A DNA stretch of 64,000 nt from an uncultured Roseobacter sp. (GTDB lineage: Bacteria > Pseudomonadota > Alphaproteobacteria > Rhodobacterales > Rhodobacteraceae): NCBI GenBank assembly GCA_947501635.1, contig CANMWT010000001.1, positions 421,249-485,248 on the forward strand, written 5' to 3'. The position numbers were made by a program, and so were the translations under genes. Each line of letters starts with the position of its first letter. Position 1 is the first letter of the stretch. This document shows positions 51,750-61,015 of this stretch, in pieces. The notes beneath the pieces are model-generated. The model did no database searches. It worked only from the letters and a program-made list of their open reading frames with translations, and was not told the DNA's origin.

Positions 51750-52628
51750 CTAAAACGCGCGCGAGATACCAAACCCGAAAACAATCTGATTGCGGTCGCC
51801 ACGTTCCGAAACAATTGGACTATCCGCAGCGTCGTTCAGAAGTCTGGAGACCAAAAACCCACCTCCGATCTGCCACTCACGACTGAGCGGTTGTATATAA
51901 ACCACGGAAAGGCGCACATCACGGACACCGGATCCGGCCTGAAAAACAGGTAAACCGCTGTCAGCCGCACCTTTTGAACCAATTGAAAAATATGTATCCA
52001 TGTAGTCCGATGACCCATAACTGGCACCTGCGTAGAAACCGAGGGCGGAAAACTGGCCTATGGGCATCCAACGCCGCGCAGATGCAGCAATAGTATAGCC
52101 ATCGTTGTCACCTGAAACACCATGCGTGAAACTGGTGCCAAACGACCAGCGGTCTCTTGGATCGTCACCGACATTTTGATACGATACGAAACCGCCCAGT
52201 TCGACAGACCCGTTGATTTCTGGCAAGCGATCCACCACTGGATCATCAACATCTTCCCTGCCAAATCGATACATGCCAGCAGGTCCAGCGCGCCAGTTCC
52301 GGTCCTCAATCAGGTTGATCCTCGCAAAATTTGCTTCGAGTGCGATATAGCGCTGCTCACCAAAGGAGTAGCGGCCAAAAGGCGCAAGGCCAAATGATGA
52401 GTTATCTGACCCCAAATAGTCAGGGTAACTTCCAAAGCCTAGGCCGAAATAACTGGGCAGGTAGGTTGGGGTCAAAGAGAGAAATTGTGTGTCGGACAGG
52501 GATGCGGTTGCATAAATCGTTAGACACGCTGTGAGGGCGGCACAAGAAGATTTTGAAGTTCTATGCAATGTGGCCCGCCCGACGTATTTTTTCCTTAGAC
52601 TAGCATGTAACAGCTCTTTACCAAGCAA
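51750..52628 (-). CDS. MipA/OmpV-family outer-membrane protein
   Basis: A 292-residue protein with a long front, a signal-like ACLTIYATASLS, then the MipA/OmpV pattern: GLGFGSYPDYLGSDNSSFGLAPFGRY near the start, alternating barrel strands and the terminal Phe of the last strand (IVFGFGISRAF). MipA-like proteins scaffold murein enzymes or form barrels. No ATG fits: the frame begins at TTG 52628 and another TTG lies at 52568, so the start is uncertain. Confidence 0.75.
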   Translation of the reverse strand: MLGKELLHASLRKKYVGRATLHRTSKSSCAALTACLTIYATASLSDTQFLSLTPTYLPSYFGLGFGSYPDYLGSDNSSFGLAPFGRYSFGEQRYIALEANFARINLIEDRNWRAGPAGMYRFGREDVDDPVVDRLPEINGSVELGGFVSYQNVGDDPRDRWSFGTSFTHGVSGDNDGYTIAASARRWMPIGQFSALGFYAGASYGSSDYMDTYFSIGSKGAADSGLPVFQAGSGVRDVRLSVVYIQPLSREWQIGGGFLVSRLLNDAADSPIVSERGDRNQIVFGFGISRAF

Positions 52629-52890
52629 ATAATGCTACTACTCATCGATGCGCTGTTGAGCGCTTCATTTCCTTTTCCGACAACCCTGCAACCACAAGGA
52701 AATACTAGCAATGCGTAGGCGACCAAGAAATCCAGAGTATGGCCTTGGAAAGAATGGCTGAAGCTGCTCTTAGCTCCCGCGAATTTAGTGAACTGATAAC
52801 TGCTGGCTACCATTGGTATCAGTTTGAAAACCGCACCGTTGAAAAACTACATATTTGTAGTTCTATTATCTACATGACATCTCCACTCTT
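52629..52890. other. Short gap with no recognised gene
   Basis: The region separates the MipA-like gene from the BrnT remnant. A short AT-rich part near 52810-52880 could be a promoter, but nothing firm is visible. Confidence 0.3.
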
Positions 52891-52968
52891 CACCTGGACG
52901 AGGACAAGAACCTGTCCAACCAGCGCAAGCACGGTCTCAGCTTTGAGATCGCGGCCCATGACCAGTGA
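52891..52968 (+). pseudogene. BrnT-toxin N-terminal remnant
   Basis: A plus-strand stretch encodes HLDEDKNLSNQRKHGLSFEIAA, the characteristic BrnT opening (normally F-E-W-D-x-x-K...RKHGVSF). It then hits a stop (TGA 52966). No BrnA antitoxin follows. It is probably a decayed toxin-antitoxin gene. Confidence 0.5.
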
Positions 52969-53003
52969 TGCGGTGCGGCTGGAAGATGTGCGAAACGCAG
53001 TAA

Positions 53004-53462
53004 TTGCTGCCCGTGAAATCGCATGCGAACCTGTTGTACATCTCGAAATGCGCGTTGCAATTACAAGACCGAATTGATCCCGTTAGCGCCGCTGCCGGCG
53101 ATGAAGCCGGTTTTCAGCCATTGGTGTTGCCCGCTGTGGAAATTGAAACCGACACTGCTCAGGATGAAGGCGATCTGTCAGAATTCCAACTGCTCGTGCT
53201 GCCTGAACCGCTCCCGCAAGAAGAGGATTTTTTGGACTTCGAACCGTTGGTTCTGTCACCCGAAACCGGCGGTGCGGGTGATGTTAATATCGGCGTTCTG
53301 AAATATCCCGAGTTGTTTCTGAGGACTCTCGACGCCGAGGTTGCCATTGCATTTGCGCGCATCGCGGGACAACGGGGTATCACGCATCGCGACAGCAGTT
53401 TTGCCGTGAAGGAAGGACTGGCTCGTCTGGGCCCTCTGCGACTTGAGTACGGCGGTAGGTAG
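53004..53462 (+). CDS. Uncharacterised protein with F-x-P-L-V-L-P repeats
   Basis: A 152-codon frame with three imperfect copies of an acidic-flanked motif: GFQPLVLPAVE, EFQLLVLPEPL and DFEPLVLSPET, separated by about 23 residues. The C-terminal part (PELFLRTLDAEVAIAFARIAGQRG) is helical. There is no convincing start signal, and it follows a decayed toxin gene, so it may be the end of a broken larger protein. I do not recognise the family. The repeats and the regular acidic composition are what make coding likely. Confidence 0.45.
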   Translation: MLPVKSHANLLYISKCALQLQDRIDPVSAAAGDEAGFQPLVLPAVEIETDTAQDEGDLSEFQLLVLPEPLPQEEDFLDFEPLVLSPETGGAGDVNIGVLKYPELFLRTLDAEVAIAFARIAGQRGITHRDSSFAVKEGLARLGPLRLEYGGR

Positions 53463-54022
53463 ACCTCTCGCGCGCAGTGCCTGGCCCTTCGAGATTTCGG
53501 GTGCGATATCCGAACCAAAAGTCTCTGTGGCACAGCGCAGAGTCCGCGGTGCCACGCAACTATTGTCGATGCCTAACCAACGTGTGCCATGCGTTGCGGA
53601 TTTGACCCAATACGCCCTACCCGCCATGACCGCCCGCGCTAGACTCGATCCGGAAATTCGCGGCGTGTCTCTCGACCGACGGACTTGCGGACAGAGCCAC
53701 CGGATGCCAGTGCATTGAAGTTCGTTCCGGCTGAACCGCTCTTCACGAAATAGCTGGGTATACTGCTGCGCGGCTTCGCCGAAGTGCTCATGGCAAGCGG
53801 CATAATTGACGGAAATCGGGACCGGGCAGTCTTCGCGACCGTCTCGGATGCCTTAGTTGTCGACGAACCCAATATACGGTCGAATTCCTGGAATTGTGCA
53901 AACAGACGGCAGCTGGCCTTCGAGCCACAATTCAATGAGATCTAACTGCCACTCGAAGTAGCCGGGCTGGCAATCGAAAAGGAGGCGAATGCGCTGTCTA
54001 TCCGATTTGCCACATCGAATGC
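53463..54022. other. 560-base gap with no supportable gene
   Basis: Several overlapping frames occur on both strands, none with a start signal or recognised motif. The composition is GC-rich like the coding neighbours, so it may be decayed coding DNA between the repeat protein and the antiporter. Confidence 0.4.
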
Positions 54023-56527
54023 CTAATGTCCGAGAAATGGACTTAGGTCGACACCCCTTGCCTGCGCGCTTTCTTGAACCGCATTGCGAAATACTGGGCT
54101 TCGCTTGATAAGTCTGCGAAAACGGGTCTCATCCAGAACCAGCAGCGCCGTGGGGACGATTGCTTTTACTGTAGGGCGATGGCGTCGACGGCTTAACAGA
54201 GCAGCCTGTCCAAAAATTTCCCCACGCCCCAGACGCCAGTTTTGGCTCGCGACACGTAGTTCAACTGCACCTGACGCGATAAAGAAAACGCTTTTCGCGG
54301 GATCATTTTTTCGGATTATGGTTTCGCCAGCATCGGCGTAGCGAGTCTTGAGCGTGCGACTCAGACGCTTCAGGCTTGCCTGATCGAGATCGCCGAACAA
54401 GGGCAATCTTTGCACCAATTCGGTTCGCTTGATCGCGACGTCTAGTTTTGGTCGCTCCTCTGCCTCGCTCCGGGCGGCGCTGACACCCTGCATCAAAACC
54501 GAATGCGGTTCGGCGCCGATCAGACCATCATCGAGCATCGTATCATATTCACGCTCCTCGAACCGCAGTGATGTGCGACGGATAAAGCGCTTCTGCAATT
54601 CCTCGAAGTATCCTGGATACTGCAGTTGTAGACCTTCAAGTGCAGTCTCAACAATCTCGACACGACGATCCAAAAGGTCGCGCAGGATATCCGCGACCCG
54701 GCGCCCATGAATACGGCGAATACGGCGATCAATGAAGTTGCAAACGTCGCGAAGTACCAACCGCTGTGCGAGGAGGATTTCGAACCGGTGTGCGGTAACC
54801 GTGGCGATGGGGCGCTGTGCGCCGAACCAGTCATTGAGGATCGCGGCCGTACGAAACCGTCGTCCAAAGGTGACAGTGCGAAGCGCGGCCCTCATATACC
54901 CTATGCGGCCATCCTGCCGGGTGGCTTCAATGAGGCGGTCGATGTCGACCAATGCGTCTTCAGCCAGTCGTGTCGACAGTGAGCGATCGCGCATATGCCG
55001 CAGCACGATGTCCCTTTCGGCCCCTGCGACAGAAATCAGCCCCAGAGTAATTCGGTCCCGTTCGAGGATATCCTGCGCGTTTTCTGCGCGCTCCACTGCC
55101 TCTTGCAGACGCGCCCCGAACTGCACGGCCTCGGTGCGAACGATTTCTGGGTTCAATTCGTAATTATCGTTGTTCCGGGCGACATCTTCCCGTACGGACT
55201 GCAAAGCGACCGCGACGACCTGCTTGCTCAGTGCTTCGTCGAGAGGGCTTAGCCGGTCAAGCCCCAAACGGCGAATGACCCGGCGAAGCGTAGTACCCTG
55301 AACGAGCAGCGTGAAGAGAGTGAAACCCGTCGCAAGAATACCCACTATGCGCTGCACTTCATCGGGAACACGCGCACTTTCCGTGACAGCCAATGCCAAG
55401 GCAAGCGTTACGGCCCCACGCAATCCGCCCCACAACATGGCCACCCGATAAGGGTTCTCGACAACGGGCGAGACGCGGAGCAGCGTGAGTAGTGGCAGCA
55501 GACCGAACAATACTGCAGCTCGCGCGCCGAAGGCGGCCAGAATGACGACCCCCAATAATACGAAATCGCCCAGCCGAACATCGGACAGGAACCTCGGAAT
55601 TAGTATCGCGGCAAGGATAAAGATCAACGCGCCCGCCCAATAAGCCAGAACATCCCATGTCTCGGAAAGCCGCAACCATGCTTGTGGTGTCAACCGTCCG
55701 GGAGCAGCGAGGTTCAGGGTCAGGCCGGCCGCCACAACTGCGATGACACCCGACGCCCCCACCGTTTGCTCTGCTCCGATGTAGGCGAGATAGGGCAATG
55801 CGACCGAGATGGAGATCTGAGCAAGATCGAACCCTTCGAACATCGCCATGAGCCAAAGGCCGAGACGGGCGAGGAACCATCCGGTAAGCGCACCGCCCAC
55901 CAGAAGTGTCGGAAACTCGTTCAGTGCTTCTCGTAGCGTAGGGTCCGGAACACCGACCATGACAAAGCCCATGAAAAGGCCAAAAAGAGCGACCGCAGCC
56001 GCATCGTTCAGAAGGCTTTCGCCCTCGATGATCCTCGAAAGACGTTGAGGTGCCGCGATAGACCGGAAAATCCCTACAACAGCCGATGGATCTGTCGTTG
56101 AAACGATAGCGCCCAACAACAGGCAGGCGGCGATAGGAATCGTGCTAAACGCGCTCAGCGCGTAGCCAACCGAAATCGTTGCCACCAGAACAGCCACTAC
56201 AGCCATGACAAGAATTGGCACCCAGTCGTCCAGCATGCGGCGCAGGTTCATGCCGAGTGTCGCATGAAAAAGCAAGGTCGGCAAAAAGAGATAGAGAAAA
56301 ACGTTGGACTTAATCGGAAAATTGAGAATGGCCTTTGCCACAGGGTTCAGGGCATCTGTCAAATCGGTCTGTAGGAAGAAAAGAGCGCCAGTTCCAATCA
56401 TCGAGCCAAGTAAGGCAAGTACCACGCTGAAAGGAAGTCTGACTTTCGCCGCGAGCGGTTCGGAAAGCCCGATTACGACGAACAAAGCAGCGACAACCGA
56501 AGTGATCAGAACGATATCCATGTGCAT
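54023..56527 (-). CDS. Na+/H+ antiporter of NhaP type with C-terminal cyclic-nucleotide-binding domain
   Basis: An 834-residue protein. The N-terminal 410 residues have about 12 membrane segments with the NhaP/CPA1 marks: TTDPSAVVGIF, EGESLLNDAAAV and WGGLRGAVTLALAL. A long helical cytoplasmic part (about 425-690) follows. The end (about 700-825) is a CRP-like cNMP-binding fold (LFGDLDQASLKRLSR, LRVASQNWRLGRGEIFGQAALLS). This order resembles plant SOS1 and sperm NHE-type exchangers, where the cytoplasmic domain gates transport. The ligand pocket residues seem partly changed (RGEIFGQAAL in place of GExFGELAL), so cNMP binding is uncertain. Confidence 0.87.
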   Translation of the reverse strand: MHMDIVLITSVVAALFVVIGLSEPLAAKVRLPFSVVLALLGSMIGTGALFFLQTDLTDALNPVAKAILNFPIKSNVFLYLFLPTLLFHATLGMNLRRMLDDWVPILVMAVVAVLVATISVGYALSAFSTIPIAACLLLGAIVSTTDPSAVVGIFRSIAAPQRLSRIIEGESLLNDAAAVALFGLFMGFVMVGVPDPTLREALNEFPTLLVGGALTGWFLARLGLWLMAMFEGFDLAQISISVALPYLAYIGAEQTVGASGVIAVVAAGLTLNLAAPGRLTPQAWLRLSETWDVLAYWAGALIFILAAILIPRFLSDVRLGDFVLLGVVILAAFGARAAVLFGLLPLLTLLRVSPVVENPYRVAMLWGGLRGAVTLALALAVTESARVPDEVQRIVGILATGFTLFTLLVQGTTLRRVIRRLGLDRLSPLDEALSKQVVAVALQSVREDVARNNDNYELNPEIVRTEAVQFGARLQEAVERAENAQDILERDRITLGLISVAGAERDIVLRHMRDRSLSTRLAEDALVDIDRLIEATRQDGRIGYMRAALRTVTFGRRFRTAAILNDWFGAQRPIATVTAHRFEILLAQRLVLRDVCNFIDRRIRRIHGRRVADILRDLLDRRVEIVETALEGLQLQYPGYFEELQKRFIRRTSLRFEEREYDTMLDDGLIGAEPHSVLMQGVSAARSEAEERPKLDVAIKRTELVQRLPLFGDLDQASLKRLSRTLKTRYADAGETIIRKNDPAKSVFFIASGAVELRVASQNWRLGRGEIFGQAALLSRRRHRPTVKAIVPTALLVLDETRFRRLIKRSPVFRNAVQESAQARGVDLSPFLGH

Positions 56528-56699
56528 GTCTATATCAGCATCTCATCGCAAGCCAGCAATCGCAGAAACAGGTGATGGACGTCATTGAAAAGAGTCTTTT
56601 CCTTAGTTGGTTGTACCCTTTGCAAAAAACATCGCAAGTCAACGAGCTTGCGTGCAGCCTCGATCGATTGACGGTAATCTGCTAAGGACCTTGGCCCCA

Positions 56700-57722
56700 T
56701 TATTCGCGTCGCGCCATGCTTTTTGCTCGTTTGACTGTATTGCTTGGCAACTCGTCGAAGACGTCTTGATAGTTTTTCGCAAACCGTCCGCTTGGCGGAT
56801 AGCCGAATTGGGATGCGACATCTCCGATTTTGCAATCTGTGTTTGTGGGGTCCAACAAGAATTGCCGCGCGCGCCACACACGCCGCATGTTCAGGTAACG
56901 CACCGGAGGCGCGCCGTAAACGTTAACAAAGCTCTGATGCAGCCGGTTCTTACCGACGCCCGCGATCTTGTAGAGATCGTCCAGCTGCACATGTTCACTG
57001 ATGGGGCGGGTTCTAATCGCATCTCTGACCGTTGTTGTGATGTGATAGTCTTCGATTTGCCCAAGCCAGGCAGGCGTAGGTTTCTCCATCTTTTCCAAAA
57101 GCCAATTTGCCATCTGTGCAACGACGGCGCGCTCCTGGTCTTCTGACAGGTTCATGCCTTCAAAGGTTTCGGCATTTTTCTGGGTATCCGCTTGCAGGGA
57201 AGCAATCATCTCTTCCAGTTCCATCGCGCACTCCGCGCAATCGCCGAAAACGCGACTCCCCGACAGAAAATCCATATCTACGGTTCCCGAGATTTCCGTA
57301 ATGACGGCGTTCATCACGTTTCGTCTGACACCGACCAGAAGCCTGAATGACTCCTGACAGGCCACGGTGTAGTCATGGGTGCCGTCCAGATAGGAGGCTT
57401 GGTTGGGTTGGTGCCGATACCCGTTCATCCGAAATACACCAGTCCACGAAACAGGTAAAAGAAATCCGATCCAGCCGGGATGCGGCCGTGCGGTAAAGGA
57501 CGCGTAGGCGTCGCTTGCAATCTTGAGGACAAAAGCGTCGCGGCCCCAGATCTCGATTGTGCGAAAGTTCATTTGACCCGGTGCAAGCTGAACAACGTCG
57601 GCTTCTTTCACCGGCATCCGGTTCAGAAAGCGACCATGTATGCGGTTTTTCAGCCAAGCCATGAAACTGAAGATAACCGAAACTTTCACCGCATCCAGTG
57701 CGCCGGGAAGAATTGACTTCAA
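56700..57722 (-). CDS. AraC-family regulator, copy 2
   Basis: A 340-residue paralog of the regulator at 44103-45128; the two are identical over long runs such as NRIH-GRFLNRMPVKEADVVQLAPGQM and the C-terminal DNA-binding part (one difference every several residues). It diverges from the dehalogenase-like unit. The near-identical recognition helices suggest both proteins may bind the same operator, which is present in front of each gene. The N-terminal dozen residues differ, as does the ligand domain to a lesser degree. Confidence 0.88.
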   Translation of the reverse strand: MKSILPGALDAVKVSVIFSFMAWLKNRIHGRFLNRMPVKEADVVQLAPGQMNFRTIEIWGRDAFVLKIASDAYASFTARPHPGWIGFLLPVSWTGVFRMNGYRHQPNQASYLDGTHDYTVACQESFRLLVGVRRNVMNAVITEISGTVDMDFLSGSRVFGDCAECAMELEEMIASLQADTQKNAETFEGMNLSEDQERAVVAQMANWLLEKMEKPTPAWLGQIEDYHITTTVRDAIRTRPISEHVQLDDLYKIAGVGKNRLHQSFVNVYGAPPVRYLNMRRVWRARQFLLDPTNTDCKIGDVASQFGYPPSGRFAKNYQDVFDELPSNTVKRAKSMARRE

Positions 57723-57748
57723 AATAGGAAGAAGTGTACTTCATTCCA

Positions 57749-57775
57749 TTTGCGGAATCCGACTCCGGAAGCGCA
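57749..57775. promoter_or_regulatory. Candidate AraC operator, site 2
   Basis: TTTGCGGAATCC, six variable bases, GGAAGCGCA, matching 45151-45177 in sequence and spacing. It lies 27 bases upstream of the AraC copy 2 start, between it and the dehalogenase-like unit. Confidence 0.5.
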
Positions 57776-57876
57776 CAGTTCATCTGTAGAAGCGTTCTTC
57801 GTCCCGCGTCTGAGCTGTTCTGCGGATCTTCCCATGTGGCTTAGTATTTCGGTGATTTAAAGAGAGAGACATAGGA

Positions 57877-58743
57877 ATGAAAATTGCACCACAGCGTCGA
57901 TCGACACGGCAAACAAAGTCCAACGGTATTTTTGACCGCAGGCGGTTCATGCTTTTGGCCTCGGCTGGAACCGCGAGCCTTGGCATGGGCGCAATCGCGG
58001 CAAAGACGGCATCGGCACAGGTCGATCCCGGGCAGATCAAGGCCTGCGTATTCGATACCTTCGGAACGCTGCTCGACTGGCGTGGGTCCGTTGCGCGGCA
58101 GGTCAAGGCTGTCGCGGACGCCAAGGGCGTGGAGGGCGACTGGTTTGACTTCACCGATCAATGGCGCGGCTATTACTACCGCCTGACGGCTGACATCGGC
58201 CAGTACAAGATGCAGTACATGCCTGTTGGATACATCCACCGGCTCGGCCTTGAGGAGTTGCTGCCGCAGTTCGGTCTCGACCTGACAGAGGACGAAAAGT
58301 TCGAGTTGAACAAGGCGTGGCACAGGCTTGAGCCATGGCCGGATACCGTCGAAGGGCTGCGACGCCTGAAAACGAAGTTCATCATCAGCCCGCTGTCCAA
58401 CAGTGACTTCCGGATGATGACGGACATGAGCAAACACGCCGGCCTGCCATGGGATACAATCATGACCGCCGAATACCCCAAGACTTACAAGCCGGATGTG
58501 CGCATGTACCTGCAAGCGCCCGCACGGCTGAACCTTGAGCCGCAGGAAGTCATGATGTGCGCCGCACACCTTCTCGATCTCAAGTTTGCGGCCGTTGGCG
58601 GCCTGCGCACGGCGTTCATCGCGCGACCGAACGAATACGGGGAACCACCCAACAAGTACTACACCGCAGAAACTCAAGCGGGACCCGAGATCGATTTCGC
58701 ATCGACCAGCGTCATCGACCTTGCCGAACAACTTGGCGCCTAG
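57877..58743 (+). CDS. Tat-exported HAD-superfamily haloacid dehalogenase (type II)-like protein
   Basis: A 288-residue HAD protein with a twin-arginine signal (FDRRRFMLLASAGTASL, about 19-45). The HAD core has the Asp nucleophile in VFDTFGTLLDW, Ser/Asn in PLSNSDF, Lys in YPKTYKPD and AAHLLDLKFAAVGGLRTAFI. These match (S)-2-haloacid dehalogenases, which replace halogen with hydroxyl. The usual Asn/Trp before DL is a Leu here, so the substrate may differ. Export by Tat is unusual for this family and would place dehalogenation in the periplasm. It begins the unit controlled by AraC copy 2. Confidence 0.8.
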   Translation: MKIAPQRRSTRQTKSNGIFDRRRFMLLASAGTASLGMGAIAAKTASAQVDPGQIKACVFDTFGTLLDWRGSVARQVKAVADAKGVEGDWFDFTDQWRGYYYRLTADIGQYKMQYMPVGYIHRLGLEELLPQFGLDLTEDEKFELNKAWHRLEPWPDTVEGLRRLKTKFIISPLSNSDFRMMTDMSKHAGLPWDTIMTAEYPKTYKPDVRMYLQAPARLNLEPQEVMMCAAHLLDLKFAAVGGLRTAFIARPNEYGEPPNKYYTAETQAGPEIDFASTSVIDLAEQLGA

Positions 58744-58785
58744 GCGCAACAGATAGGCAAAATCAAGCCTCAAGAAGGAGAACAC

Positions 58786-59751
58786 ATGAACCGCAGACAC
58801 TTTCTTACAGCAGCAACTCTGGCCCTCGGGATTGCGTTGGCGCCCGTTTTTTCTTCGACCGTGCAGGCGGGTGAGCACGAAACCCTGTCACCTGCCGCAC
58901 AGGCATGGGAGGAAACGGGGCAATACATGACAATCGACGGACATCGGATTTTCTATCACGATGTCGGCGAGGGGCCGGTGATCCTGCTGCTGCATGGACA
59001 TCCGTCGTCCAGTTACGACTGGAGCGAGGTTGTTCCGACGTTGCAGGAAAAGGCACGCGTCATTTCGTTCGATCATCTCGGATGGGGTCTGAGTGACAAG
59101 CCGGTGCGATTTGGCTATTCGCTGATGCAATTGGCAGACATCACCGAAAAGGTTGTGGCCGAACTGGGCGTTACCGAGGCGCATGTCGTCAGCCACGACA
59201 TTTCGACCAGCGTTCATACCGAGCTGATGGCCCGACACCTTGAGGGCAGCCTGTCTTTCACCATTGCGTCCAACATGCTGCTGAACGGAAGTATCCTGCA
59301 ATGGGTTTCCAACGAACCTGATGAACAAAATCTCGCCCAACACAATGAGACCCTTTTCGAGGCGATGCGGCAGATGGAGGCGATGGGCCCCAAACTGCCG
59401 GATACTCTGAAGGCGATCACCCTTGGCAATCTCAGCGACGACAGGATCGCAATGATGGTAGAGTTGCTGCTCCGCGAAGATGGGTTGAAGCGTCTCGCTG
59501 CCCAAGGCATCTACATGCGCGACCGTTACGTCCATTCAGAGCGTTGGGTGGGCGCGATCGAGAAGATTTCGCCGCTCCGCATCGTGTGGGCTTCGGACGA
59601 TCCGGTCGCTAATATTGCGATCGGGCGCGAACTGGCGCAACGGGCACAGCAAGCAAGCTATCTCGAGATCAAGGGCATTGGACACTTCCCGAATGCTGAG
59701 GCTCCGGACGAAGTCGCAAAGCAGATCCTCATCGCAACAGGATTGAATTGA
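58786..59751 (+). CDS. Exported alpha/beta-hydrolase, haloalkane dehalogenase/epoxide hydrolase-like
   Basis: A 321-residue protein with a signal peptide (MNRRHFLTAATLALGIALAP, cleavage near VQA-G). The fold is shown by LLLHGHPSSSYDW (oxyanion loop), the nucleophile elbow VVSHDISTSVH with Asp in place of Ser, and the base in IKGIGHFPNAEAP. Asp nucleophiles are found in haloalkane dehalogenases and epoxide hydrolases. GAAGGAG lies directly upstream. It follows the HAD gene by 42 bases. Both halogen-removal-like activities would be periplasmic. Confidence 0.82.
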   Translation: MNRRHFLTAATLALGIALAPVFSSTVQAGEHETLSPAAQAWEETGQYMTIDGHRIFYHDVGEGPVILLLHGHPSSSYDWSEVVPTLQEKARVISFDHLGWGLSDKPVRFGYSLMQLADITEKVVAELGVTEAHVVSHDISTSVHTELMARHLEGSLSFTIASNMLLNGSILQWVSNEPDEQNLAQHNETLFEAMRQMEAMGPKLPDTLKAITLGNLSDDRIAMMVELLLREDGLKRLAAQGIYMRDRYVHSERWVGAIEKISPLRIVWASDDPVANIAIGRELAQRAQQASYLEIKGIGHFPNAEAPDEVAKQILIATGLN

Positions 59752-59874
59752 GTATGCGCATTTGCTGCCAATTGCCATTTCTCGCCACCAGAACCAGCAC
59801 GTCTGGAAATCACAAGGCATGACTTCAATCAAAACAACTCGGAGACAGAACACATTACGACGAACGTAACTTCC
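59752..59874. other. Gap between hydrolase and VOC genes
   Basis: No hairpin or promoter of note is visible. GGAG at 59841 is too far from ATG 59875 to be its ribosome site, so the start of the VOC gene is less certain than its neighbours. Confidence 0.3.
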
Positions 59875-60942
59875 ATGTTCCATTCCAACATGTCCCGGCG
59901 CGCCTTTATGGGCGCGCTGGCTGCTGTAGCGGCGGCACCCCGCAGCTTTGCCCAGACAAAGCCCGCGCCAGTCAACCTTGGTGCCATCAATCACACCGTG
60001 TTGCATGTGACGGACCCGGCGCGGTCGGTGGAGTGGTATCAGGGCCTCTTTGGCATGCCGATCATCGGCGATTTCGATGACCGCGTGAATATGCGCGTCG
60101 GCGACGGTCCGGCGTATCTGACCATCATGAAACAGCCGGTGCAAAAGGCCTATTGGGGAGAGGTTGGACTGGCACTTGATCCGATCGACCCGTTGATGCC
60201 AGCAGACCCGATAGGCTTTGCAGATGTTCTGCGCCAACACGGACTGACGGAATCCGAAGATCCCGGACCGATGGAGTTCTCGCTCATTATGCGCGGACCG
60301 GAGAGCGGCGGGGCGCCCGAGGGCACGCCGGTGTTGATCCTCGTCGATCCGTTCGGCCTGAAGTATTCGCTGACGCACAAGCTGAATTGCGGCGGGGGCG
60401 GACCTCTGGGCGCGGATTGCCCGCTGACTTATCCGGTCGACAGCGCCTTGAAGACCCTTGAAATCAATCACTGCACGCTCGGGATCACCGATACGCAGAA
60501 AGGCAAGGATTTCTACCAGTCGCTCTTTGACATGCCAATCCGTGCCTATCAGGGTGACACCACGCCGGTTTACACCGTGTCAGGCAACAGCACGATTGTG
60601 CTGTTCGACTACAGCAAAGATCCCAACCCCGTCTTTCAGGGCATAAGCCCGCAGATGGACCATACCTGCTACGCGCTGGCGGATTACGATTTCAACCGTG
60701 TTCGCCAGAAACTGTCCGAATACGGGTTGGAAGATCTAGGTGATACCTTCCGCGCCTCGGGTCCGTTGCAACACTACTACACCTCGCGGCGTCCCGACCG
60801 AGGCGGCGCCCCGGCAGGGTCTTTCGAGATTTACCTCACCGATCCGGACAATCTCGTTCTTCAGGTGCAGGACATTTCATATTGCGGCGGCGGCGGCACC
60901 AACGGAGAAATCTGCGGGACACCGGAGAACCCGTCACGATAG
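59875..60942 (+). CDS. Exported two-domain VOC/glyoxalase-fold protein
   Basis: A 355-residue protein with a twin-arginine-type signal (SRRAFMGALAAVAAAP, then SFAQ). Two VOC domains follow: NHTVLHVTDPARSVEWYQGLFGMPI (about 40-64) and NHCTLGITDTQKGKDFYQSLFDMPI (about 203-227), described by segment. The first His of each and DHTCYALAD and EIYLTDPDN can form metal sites. VOC proteins include glyoxalases, dioxygenases and dehalogenating or fosfomycin-type enzymes. Four Cys pairs (NCGGGG, CGGGGTNGEIC) may form disulfides in the periplasm. No Shine-Dalgarno is obvious. Confidence 0.8.
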   Translation: MFHSNMSRRAFMGALAAVAAAPRSFAQTKPAPVNLGAINHTVLHVTDPARSVEWYQGLFGMPIIGDFDDRVNMRVGDGPAYLTIMKQPVQKAYWGEVGLALDPIDPLMPADPIGFADVLRQHGLTESEDPGPMEFSLIMRGPESGGAPEGTPVLILVDPFGLKYSLTHKLNCGGGGPLGADCPLTYPVDSALKTLEINHCTLGITDTQKGKDFYQSLFDMPIRAYQGDTTPVYTVSGNSTIVLFDYSKDPNPVFQGISPQMDHTCYALADYDFNRVRQKLSEYGLEDLGDTFRASGPLQHYYTSRRPDRGGAPAGSFEIYLTDPDNLVLQVQDISYCGGGGTNGEICGTPENPSR

Positions 60943-60956
60943 TAGAGAACAGAGGG

Positions 60957-60983
60957 TGGCGCACCGGCATGTACGGTGCGCCA
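60957..60983 (+). terminator. 10-bp hairpin before the porin gene
   Basis: TGGCGCACCG (60957-60966) pairs exactly with CGGTGCGCCA (60974-60983), loop 7 bases. The porin ATG lies 33 bases on, with AGGGAG between. It resembles the hairpin at 49266-49291 in the other AraC unit. Confidence 0.6.
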
Positions 60984-61015
60984 TCGAATATTGAAGAGAC
61001 ATTAAGGGAGCGGAG

